In this document: positions 55,155 to 64,000 of the stretch, piece after piece | Layout of the letters: each line of letters starts with the position of its first letter | How positions within the stretch are numbered: the first letter of the stretch is position 1 | From: Ciona intestinalis | Lineage: Eukaryota; Chordata; Ascidiacea; Phlebobranchia; Cionidae | Direction of reading: 5' to 3' | DNA length: 64,000 nt | NCBI RefSeq assembly: GCF_000224145.3 | Contig: NC_020172.2 | Span: forward strand, 2,711,557 to 2,775,556 | Translations under genes and position numbers: made by a program | Notes under the pieces: model-generated | What the model was told of the DNA's origin: nothing | Database searches by the model: none | Seen by the model: only the letters and a program-made list of their open reading frames with translations

Positions 55155-58100
55155 ATGTGGTCATTTTTTTCACGAGATCCTGCAAAAGGATTTCCATACG
55201 AGGTTGGTGAACGTGTTGAAGGGGTGGGGACAGAAGATTCGGTATGGGCATTACACCATGGAAAACAAAAGGTAAGATACCTGTAAAGTTTTCACATTTG
55301 TTTAGCCTATGGTGGCAGGTTATTCCTTATACAAACGCTGCTGTGAAGTAGTCAATTTTTGGATTATGTTTTTAATTAGTATGGCCTATGCAACTCATTG
55401 GTGTCTGTTCGTTTAAAAAAAGAAATTATGATTTCAAACTTTTATTCTAAAATGCTTCTATTACACCTAATATGCAGAGTATGGCACATAGCTCGGCCAT
55501 TTTTGTTTACAATCCTCTGGTTTTGCACCCTATAATTTGTCACACACGGTTACACTCACACACCAAATAATTAAACAATAAACTGTGTATGTACTAAACT
55601 AAGTAGGATTTCTTAATGTGACTTAGAAATGTACAAGCTTTGCACGGCGACTTTTTAATGGTAGCCTGTGCACGCCAAAAATACCCGTCTTTCACATGCC
55701 AGATCTCTTCAGGAACTGCTGTATTCTGCAGACTGGAATTACACACAAACTTAAAGATGGCCCAATGCTTACATTTTGTCTGTCTTTTTACAGCTAATAA
55801 ATTGTGAATGTTTCTTTACCAGAAATACTTTAAATTTATTGCAGAGCAATGGACAACCTGTTTCAGTTTTTATGTTCGACGTCACATCAAGTAATGAAAC
55901 TGTGAAACAAACTGCTCAAGCATCTGCAAAGCGATTGAAGACATTGCGTCATCCAAATGTATTAACGTTTATCGACAGGTACAAAACGCCTATTACCTAA
56001 CTCAGTTTTCCTTATAATTTTTTTTTCTGTTTAACCATAAGTGTGTTTTAACAACTGTTGTTTTATCGTTACTACTTGTTGTGCCACTTTTGTAAACTTT
56101 CCCGATCTTCGTTATCGTGACGGAAGAGACAAAATAAATTCTGTTTATTCAAATTTCGTATAATTAAATATTTATTTATATATATATAATCCATATACCA
56201 AGCTTTTTTTAAAAAAAAAACAGTAAAATATATTTTTAAAAAAAAACAAAACAGTAAAATATATTTTTCCTACTTATAGTAATAATAACTTTGTTTCTAT
56301 TTTCAATTACAGTAGTGAAGATTTAGAAATTTTTTAAACGAAAAGACAGGATATAGCCACAAAAAACAGTTGTTAAAACCTACTTATAATCTTAATAAAG
56401 TTCAATACAGTGATATTTAAAAATGATAAAGTTTCCTTGTATTTCTCCAGCTTGGAAACAGACAAGTGCATCTATGTTGTCACTGAACCAATCAAGCCTC
56501 TTGAACTTCATTTAAAAGAAGCTTCACAAAATGGAAATATCAATGAGTTGGCTATATCTTGGGGGTTACACCAAATTGTGGTATGTTTTAGTAACGTGAA
56601 AATGTTTGAAATTTAAAATAAATGGTCCAACAGTACAGTTTGTATCCCAAATCCCGTAGAATGCCGTAACTTGTCTTTGTTTTAAAACTTCCAATTAAAA
56701 ATGCTAAAAACTAAGGAGATTGTTCTAGAGGTATATATAGTGGAGTGGGGAAAGATGGAACCCCTTTGTTCTATTTTTCGACCCATTTGGTAGTAAACAA
56801 GGAACATTCTAAGAATTATATAACTGTATCCCTATCCCCACAACTCCTATTGACCCTTGTTTATTGTTTAAAACATAATCAAGATATTTAGATATTGTAT
56901 ACTAAAGATGTCCCATCTTCCCCCACAGTAGGCCTACTGTATATTAAGTTTTGTGCAATTTTAAATCTTTTTAGAGCCTCATATAGTCCCATTCTTATTT
57001 TTATGCCATTCTTAAACTATCTTTATATTTAAATGAACATTGTCATAAATGTTATTTATGTAATCTGTGTGCAACCCTAGAACCCTATACCAATAACTGA
57101 TTTATGTTTACTATTTTTGTTTTTATGGTAAAAAAATAGGCTTCCATTTATAAAAGAAAGGGTAACAATTACTAAAATGAACTATATTTTTTACAGAAAG
57201 GTGTGAGTTTTTTATTAAACTCGGTAAACTTGATTCACAACAATGTATGTATGTCATCTATGTTCGTTGACGCAGCTGGTGAATGGAAGTTAGGTACGTG
57301 GTTTTAAATTTTAGTTTATTTTAATAATTCAACGTTGTTTGTACAAAAATGAACTAGTGCTTTTGATTTATTAAAAAAATTATTTCGTTTTAATAATTTT
57401 ACTATTTTATATCAAAAATTGCAAAAATGTTTTACTTTAAAAATTTTTTATACATTTTTCTGTTTTGGCATTTCTCTATTTCTATGTTAACATATTTATA
57501 AACCTTTACATTCATGAAAAGATTTAACTGTACAAAATTTTTCATTTTTGACATCATTTTCAATTGACCCATTGTGCAAGTGTGCAGTAACAGACTAACA
57601 GTTTAAATAATTTTTGTCTTTTGTTTTCCACACAGGCGGTGTAGACTACATGTACCCGGCATCAGGTGAAGGCAGTAACTACCCTCCAATCAAAATGTTG
57701 CCAGCTTTAGAAAAATATGACCCTCCTGAAAAAAACATGTCTAGCAGCAGAATGAAAAAATCAAATAAATGGTGAATAAATTTACCAATTGCTTTGCATT
57801 TTTTGTCCGTTACGTTTTCGTCGATTTTTGTCTGTTACTTTTTTGTAGCACCAGATCCTTACTAAATAAAGTAAGAATTAAAGATTTTATTAAAACCTTA
57901 TGGCAAAATTGCCCACACTATTTCTATTTAAATTATTTTCCTTTAATTTTTTTTTTTTTAATAAAAAGAATTGTTTAATTTATGGGGCATTTATGTTTTT
58001 CACTTTTATTTGTTTTAAACAAAAAATATTTTTTCCTAAATGACAGGTCAGCAGATATGTGGGGTCTTGGTTGCTTAATATGGGAAGTATTTAACGGAAA

Positions 58101-61100
58101 ATTACCAAGAACTTCTTCCTTGAAAGTTATAGGAAAGGTGACAGTTTAGTTCTTCAATAATCACTAGGCCTAATTTTATTTATTTTTTTTGTTACGACAT
58201 AGTGATGGATTACAATTTGATAGAGCCTCTAATCTAATAATATCAATCATACAGGTCCCAAAATCTCTTGTCCGCCATTATTGTGAACTTGTATCGGCGA
58301 ACCCTGCCTCTCGACCAAGTCCCGATAAGTTCTTGGAAAATTGTAAACAGCCCAACTGTTTCATGGCAAACTACTTTGTACAAACCAATCTTTTTCTAGT
58401 GGAAATTCAGGTAAAGATTTTTCACTCTTTTCTTTTAATGTTGTTCTACATTTTTCTATGTTAATATTATTGGTTTAAAAAATATTTTTAAGAGTTCTAG
58501 AACAGCTTAGAAATTTGTGCAATGTTATTTTTTTTAGACCAGATTTGACATTTTTTGTGTAAATAAATGTTTTAATATTTTTTTGAGGCATCATATTTAC
58601 TTTTCCTATCACCCAAATAAAGCCTTGGATTCTAGTCTAGATTGAAAACAATAATTTTATTTACAGACTACCCTACAAAACAAACCAAAACCCCCCAAAA
58701 AATTATAATTTTTTGTTTCTATTTCGAACATAAAGTTTAAAATAAGTTATTAAAAAAAGTTTGAAATACCAAATATTTAAAATATTTTTTATTCTTCCAG
58801 ATTAAAGACCCTCACGAGCAGAATGCTTTCTTTACCGACCTTACAAAACACCTTGACACATTCCCAAGCGATTATTGCAAGTTTAAAATTCTACCACAGC
58901 TACTAAATGCTTTCCAATTTGGTAATGGTGGACCTTCAGTTTTACCCCCTCTCTTCAAGGTAAGAAAGTTAAAAACTATTTTTTCTGATTTTTTTATTAT
59001 TTTTATTACCTGTCTAAAAGTTAAGAGTTAATGTTAAGAGTTAATAAAATATTTACATAAATAGAGTAGAGTGAGAGAAAATGGGACACTTTTTCAATCA
59101 ATTTTCTTGACCCATTTGGTGGTAAACAAAAACATCTAAGGACTATATAAACTTATCCTTACGACTTCCACAGACTGGTGTTACTTGTTTTAAACACGAT
59201 CAGGATACTTGGATATTATGTGCTAAAGCTGTCCCATATTCCCCCACCCTAATATATTAGATTAAAATATTTTAGGAAAAGTTAAAGGTAAAATATTTTC
59301 CTAAATTTTCTTTTTTTTTTTAATTTAAGGTAAGTTCTTTTTTACAATAAAACGTTATGTCAAGCTTTGAAAGAATTTTTCCTTGCGTTTTAATTTGGTG
59401 TTCATTTTTTTTCATGGCAACACTGGCAGCTTGGAAAATTATTGGACAGCACTGAGTACCAGGCTCGTATTGTGCCGTGCGTTGTCAAACTTTTTACTTC
59501 AACTGACCGAGCTACGAGAATATTACTTCTCAGACAACTTCCTCTATTTGCTGAACATCTTCAACCAGATGTAAGTCACTTATGGCTTGCTGCATGTGTG
59601 TCAAGTTTTTTTTATTTTTTTTAAACAAAATTTGATTTTTTTTATTTTAAACAAAATTTAGGTTATTTTATTTGAACTAAATTTGAGTTTTTTTTATATT
59701 TAAAACAAAATTTAAGTTTTCCTAAAAAATAATTTTAACATTGTTAAAATGCAGTAATGGGCACATCAAACACACTCATTAATATTGCGAATAATTGCAA
59801 TATACTTTAGCTTTACTTCTTCGCATAAATACTTAAAAACAGGTTTTCATTTAAAACTGGAGCGCTACCTCCACAAAAGTTAAATAACACAACACACATG
59901 CATTTTATATTATGCTTTGCCCTTAAAAATATGTTTTCCTATTTACAAAGTTTTCTACATTTTTAGGTGGTAAACTCTCAAGTTTTCCCCAACATGGTAT
60001 CTGGTTTCATGGACACAAATCCAGCTATTAGAGAACAATCTGTAAAGGTGAGTTTGGTGAACCAGAAACTTGTCGTGAATAGGGATGCACATTACAGAAT
60101 AATTAGGTATTCTAGGATATCCTAGAATACTTTATTTCGAATCTAGAATTCCGAATCTAGAATTTCGAATCTTTTTATATTTATAGGAAAAAGAAATTTT
60201 ACCCACAAAAGTCAGTTTATTGACCCTTTCATAGCAGCCTTGTTGGGTCATGAGCTGTAAAATGATCAAAAATTGTACTATTGGGTAGTTTTTGCGTCAT
60301 GAAACGTATAGCAGGCTATGAAAAGACGTTACGAAACGTTTACTCTCGAAAGTCCCACAAACACNNNNNNNNNNNNNNNNNNNNNNNNNNNNNNNNNNNN
60401 NNNNNNNNNNNNNNNNNNNNNNNNNNNNNNNNNNNNNNNNNNNNNNNNNNNNNNNNNNNNNNNNNNNNNNNNNNNNNNNNNNNNNNNNNTATCCTAGAAT
60501 ACTTTATTTCGAATCTAGAATTCCGAATCTAGAATTTCGAATCTTTTTATATTTATAGGAAAAAGAAATTTTACCCACAAAAGTCAGTTTATTGACCCTT
60601 TCATAGCAGCCTTGTTGGGTCATGAGCTGTAAAATGATCAAAAATTGTACTATTGGGTAGTTTTTGCGTCATGAAACGTATAGCAGGCTATGAAAAGACG
60701 TTACGAAACGTTTACTCTCGAAAGTCCCACAAACACAAAAATATTTTTTTTCAAAATTAATAACTTTCAAAAATTGTTACTATAGTATATGAGATGACGT
60801 GTAATGACGTCATTAAACAGAATACCGAATCCCGTAATAAGATTCGAATACAAAAGGATTCGAATCTCATGGATTCGAAATTCTGTAATGTGCATCCCTA
60901 GTCGTGAACCAGAAACTTGTTATGAAACAAGTCTACCTATCACAATTAATTGTGTTTTAGGGTTTAAGGCAATGGTTTCCAAAGTTTGTCCACTCACATT
61001 TTTGGTTCATGCAGCGTTTTTGTACCACCTCAATTAATTATTAGAAAACTTCAGAATTCAAAAATAAAAAACGAAAGGCAAATGTTTATTTAATACCATT

Positions 61101-61700
61101 TAATGGGGGACCCAAAACCCTCAAGTTAAAATTAACATAAACACAATTTTATTGAGATAAATTAAGTTGTTTTTTAACCACTTTCACTACAGTGCTACAT
61201 CAAAACTAACTTATTACAAAAACTGACTCTCAGGCGATGTTACTTCTTGCCCCAAAACTAAACGACAACAATCTCAACAATGAGTTGATGAAGCATTTTG
61301 CCCGTCTCCAGTCACGTGACGACCAGGGACCAATCAGAACCAACACAACAGTTTGTCTCGGAAAAATTGTTCCCCACCTTAATCCTGTTGTAAGTTCAGA
61401 AAAAAAACTCTGAAAATGTTTGATTTTTTACATTTTAGATGTTAAAGTTACAGTTGACTGCAAAATTCCTTCATAGGAATGCACGTCTATCTATTCTTGC
61501 CACTCCATTTTATGTGGTTCTGCCGCTTTGCAGTATTCTATTTTATTACACACAAAATTGTTTATGACACAAAAAAAAAAAACGATTAAAAATGCAGGGG
61601 AGACAGTAGTTCTACGTGCATTTACATGAAACAAATTTTATTCAGTGTTTTTTTGTTTTTCTATCCTGTCAATGTATATTTATTATTTGGCAGCAAAAGG

Positions 61701-61739
<39 letters not shown>

Positions 61740-63521
61740 GTGGCGCAGCCAAAAAATAATAAAGTGGGGGTTTAATCCCCCCCAATTTTTTTTTATTTTT
61801 TTTTATTAATTTTTTTAATTTTTTTTTTGTCTATAGGGGGGGGGGGGGGGGGTGCGACCCCCTTAACCTGCCTGGCTGTGCCACTGTATATATGTATTCA
61901 TTGTTTATTCCAGACAAGACAGAAGGTGGTATCATCAGCATTCATGCGAGCAATGAAAGATCCTTTCCCGGCTGCAAGGATAGCTGGTGTGTTGGCTCTT
62001 TGTAATAATGTGCAATTCTTTACTACAGCAGATGCTGCTATGAAGGTTTGTTGAATGGGCCGTCTGTATAGAAATTATCAAACTTTGTTAAATGAATGAA
62101 TGTAACTTACTTACCCTTAGGTGGCGGGCAACGGCAGTCGTTGCTTATAACATGGGTGCTATACTGCTATCTATCATACACCTTGTGCTTGCTTGCGCGT
62201 TACCACGTATTTAACTTTGTATGGATTTTTTTTGTTTAAATAAGTGGCTGACAAATTCCTTATGGGTTGTAGGGCCTTGTGTATTAAAGTAATGCACAAA
62301 CTCTGTCCTAAATCTTAGATCCCATAGCTTTCCACACTACAAAACCTTACCTACATAGAATATAAAAAATAATACATAACAAACTTGGTCAATTCTTAGA
62401 CTTTTTTAATAATTCCACATCTGTCTATCCCAGGCCCTTCCAGCTTTGTGCATGCTCACAGTTGACCAAGATAAACAGGTTCGGGACCACGTCTTTAAAA
62501 CAATTCAAGTTTTTATTGAAAAACTTCAAACAGCATCTGATGACCCAGAAGAAGCTGAAAAAATGAGTAAGGCTATATATGCTTCAATGCTTGTATATGT
62601 GGTGACTTGTAAGCCGGTATGAGGTGTTTTAAATATAACACCCATGGAATAACGACTGTCATTTTTTAGTCATGCCAGGATAAATAGTTTCATTTAATTA
62701 CTTTAGCTTAAAACTTGGTTTTTACCGTATCCTAACAATGCTAATTGTTAAAAAAAAGATAAAGAAATATCTATATGGGATATTTTGTGATAAAGTTATC
62801 TATCTTACACCCACAGTATCATTTGCCTTTACATTCATTTGTTTAAACTATAACTCATTACAGACAGAACAGCAGGCATGATCAACACATCCACCACAGC
62901 AAGCACTGGTTGGGCCGGTTGGATGACAACTGGTGTACGTGGTGTGACATCTATAACTTCCAAGCTATACACTGGAACCAATAAACCAGATCCAAAAGCA
63001 CAGGGTATGGTTAATTTTTGCATTATATTGTTGGTCTATTAGTAAGGTCTTTTTTGGTTTGTAAAAAAAGTGTTTTGTTATTTTTGCAAAAAGTGTGATC
63101 GAAATATTTAAAATATAAACTTACACCAAAATTCTTAACTTTAGCTATCAGAAAAGGTATTTTCTTTTTTAATACGTTTTTTTTACACAGCAATACTTAG
63201 GGACTTTTATAAAAATTTAATATTTTTTTTATGAAAAAACAGTAAAGTTGTGTAAATAAAAATCAGTGACATTATTTCAAAGTCTTAAAATAGTCAAAAA
63301 TATTATGAAAAATTTACTCCATTTCTTTTTCTATTTTAGCTCCGCCTGCTGCCCCTACTCCTGCTCCTCAGAACATCCCAGAGGAACCTCCTCTTTCAGT
63401 GGTTGTTGAGTCCATTCCTGCTCCTCAATCTTCCCACCAACATCCATACATGGAGGATGTAGCTCCGGATGCAGGGGAAGATGCTAATGGGTGGGAGGAT
63501 GAAGAATGGGATAATTTTGAG
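55155..63521 (+). CDS. scyl1: SCYL1 N-terminal kinase-like protein (3' end off window)
   Basis: Fifteen exons are in view: 55155-55271, 55845-55978, 56451-56580, 57197-57293, 57636-57771, 58047-58137, 58255-58410, 58801-58959, 59430-59570, 59967-60047, 61234-61389, 61914-62045, 62434-62566, 62864-63004 and 63340-63521 (662 codons, phases consistent). SCYL1 is a cytosolic pseudokinase that binds COPI coats and acts in Golgi-to-ER traffic. It starts [17 protein letters not shown]. The kinase-like domain has FMFDV in place of the catalytic-Lys strand, LIHNNV in place of HRD and LGGVDYMY in place of DFG, as in the family, so no catalysis is expected. HEAT-type repeats follow ([24 protein letters not shown]), then [17 protein letters not shown] and an acidic [10 protein letters not shown]. 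The COPI-binding C-terminal tail must lie beyond 64000. A hAT-type MITE and a gap lie in the intron 60048-61233. Confidence 0.96.
56030..56150 (+). repeat. Second short repeat family
   Basis: CATAAGTGTGTTTTAACAAC, TGTTGTTTTATCG, TTCGTTATCGTGACGGAAGA and a CTGTTTATTCAAA tail. Confidence 0.55.
56320..56395 (-). repeat. Second short repeat family, reverse fragment
   Basis: AAACGAAAAGACAGGATATAG and AACAGTTGTTAAAACCTACTT are the reverse complement of the family core. Confidence 0.5.
56735..56943. mobile_element. MITE, ~190-bp TIR family
   Basis: The left end is TATAGTGGAGTGGGGAAAGA. The interior has TTTGGTAGTAAACAAGGAAC and the right end is CATCTTCCCCCACAGTAGGC. Confidence 0.8.
59060..59257. 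mobile_element. MITE, ~190-bp TIR family
   Basis: The left end is AATAGAGTAGAGTGAGAGAA. The interior has TTTGGTGGTAAACAAAAACA and the right end is CATATTCCCCCACCCTAATA. Confidence 0.8.
60118..60364. other. Left 247-bp repeat at a gap
   Basis: It begins TATCCTAGAATACTTTATTT and is repeated base for base, as far as I can read, at 60490-60736. Confidence 0.85.
60365..60489. other. Assembly gap, 125 N
   Basis: A run of 125 Ns between two identical 247-bp segments. It is likely a failed overlap join rather than missing sequence. Confidence 0.95.
61703..61736. repeat. (AT)n microsatellite
   Basis: A pure alternating AT run immediately left of the short TIR element at 61739. Confidence 0.9.
61739..61885. 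mobile_element. Short MITE with 13-bp TIRs and a 17-G run
   Basis: AGTGGCGCAGCCA at the left and TGGCTGTGCCACT at the right are inverted repeats with one mismatch. The interior is T- and C/G-homopolymer rich, with 17 Gs at 61836-61852 and a CCCCCCC counterpart at about 61777. The TIR resembles hAT-like AGTGGCG ends. It ends 28 bases before scyl1 exon 12. Confidence 0.65.
62090..62275 (-). repeat. SINE 3' half, reverse
   Basis: AATGTAACTTACTTACCCTT, GGCAGTCGTTGCTTATAACA, CACCTTGTGCTTGCTTGCGC and AAGTGGCTGACAAATTCCT in reverse family order. Confidence 0.7.
62590..62705 (+). repeat. SINE 3' end
   Basis: GTGACTTGTAAGCCGGTATG, ACACCCATGGAATAACGACT and GTCATGCCAGGATAAATAG with a TTTCATTTAATTA tail, in the intron after scyl1 exon 13. 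Confidence 0.7.
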
Positions 63522-64000
63522 GTTTGGGATCAGTTGTTTATAATTTTTGTAAGAATTTTCTAAAAAAAATTAACAAAACAAAAAAGAGGTTATATATATA
63601 TATATTTTGCAGGAATTTTAATAAAAATAAACAACAAAAAAAGTTATATATATATATATATACACTTTTTGCAAGAATTTTCTAAAAAAATAATAAAAAA
63701 TATAGTTATTTAAAAAAAATAGCAGTTAAAAAAAACACTACATTCACTATAACAGGCAAAAACAATTATCGAAAAATAGAAAAGCAATCTTATTATTGTA
63801 TCAGGCAGTACTGTATAGTATCTACAGATTTTACAGAAAGAAAATTCATATTTACATATTCTTTATTGCTTTGAATGCTGATGGTGTTTTAATGTATTGT
63901 TGGTAACAGTAACCATTTTCTAATATATCTGCTATTATTAGAGTGTTAAATATTTTCTAACAAATCTACAACTTGCTAAATGTATTTATTTGGGTGTTAA
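63522..64000 (+). other. scyl1 intron to the window edge
   Basis: An AT-rich intron with two short TA runs (about 63592-63605 and 63643-63661) whose flanks (AGTTATATATATA, TTTTGCARGAATTTT) look locally duplicated. No further exon is seen before the edge. Confidence 0.5.

Larger units (their letters stand above)
60080..60900. mobile_element. hAT-type non-autonomous element with 8-bp TSD
   Basis: The termini TAGGGATGCACATTACAGAAT and ATTCTGTAATGTGCATCCCTA are perfect inverted repeats of 21 bp. The 8-bp sequence GTCGTGAA flanks both ends (60072-60079 and 60901-60908), the target-site length of hAT elements. No transposase is visible. The interior holds 125 Ns flanked by an identical 247-bp repeat, so the true length may be only about 450 bp. 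Confidence 0.9.

Noticed and set aside
61739-61885. G-quadruplex regulatory element from the 17-G run
   Set aside because: A single homopolymer inside a short MITE beside a microsatellite is better explained as polymerase slippage. Its length may also be a sequencing artefact.

Overview
The window is animal nuclear DNA. It is AT-rich and holds intron-dense genes with conventional GT/AG introns, packed roughly head to tail. I infer a solitary ascidian, most likely Ciona or a close relative. The grounds are compact gene spacing, chordate-type orthologues with many small introns, and dense families of short repeats (a ~190-bp MITE with TIRs, a tRNA-derived SINE with an ATTC tail). The species call rests on recalled features of tunicate genomes and was not tested by a search.

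Layout. 1-4043 is non-coding with repeats and an RFX X-box-like site near the left edge. 4044-12863 (+) is a calpain-5/6 type gene that has lost its catalytic Cys and His. 15857-26573 (-) is a complete group I p21-activated kinase in 14 coding exons, convergent with the calpain gene. 27084-27680 (-) is an intronless mitochondrial ferredoxin, FDX2. 29552-37309 (+) is an 11-exon gene for a basic protein I do not recognise; a split tRNA-Tyr lies antisense in one of its introns. 37991-50106 (+) is a complete 27-exon CEP131/AZI1 centriolar-satellite gene. 50519-54638 (+) is a three-exon orphan class A GPCR with a cysteine-rich ectodomain; it is disturbed by a 500-N gap flanked by a false-looking duplication. 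From 55155 (+) runs a SCYL1 pseudokinase gene that continues past the right edge.

Exon coordinates were read by eye from splice sites, reading-frame continuity and remembered family sequences. Coding lengths of all complete genes come out divisible by three (PAK 541 aa, FDX2 198 aa, unknown protein 576 aa, CEP131 1114 aa, GPCR 546 aa), which is good internal support.

The genes do not form one pathway. CEP131 is ciliary, SCYL1 acts in Golgi/COPI traffic, PAK is a Rac/Cdc42 effector and FDX2 serves Fe-S cluster assembly. The most interesting points are: a dead calpain that parallels mammalian CAPN6 by different substitutions; SINE tails that sit exactly at 3' splice sites of several cep131 exons; tandem copies of a PAK 5' splice site; a cluster of CRE palindromes inside the unknown gene; and three assembly gaps, two flanked by near-identical repeats.
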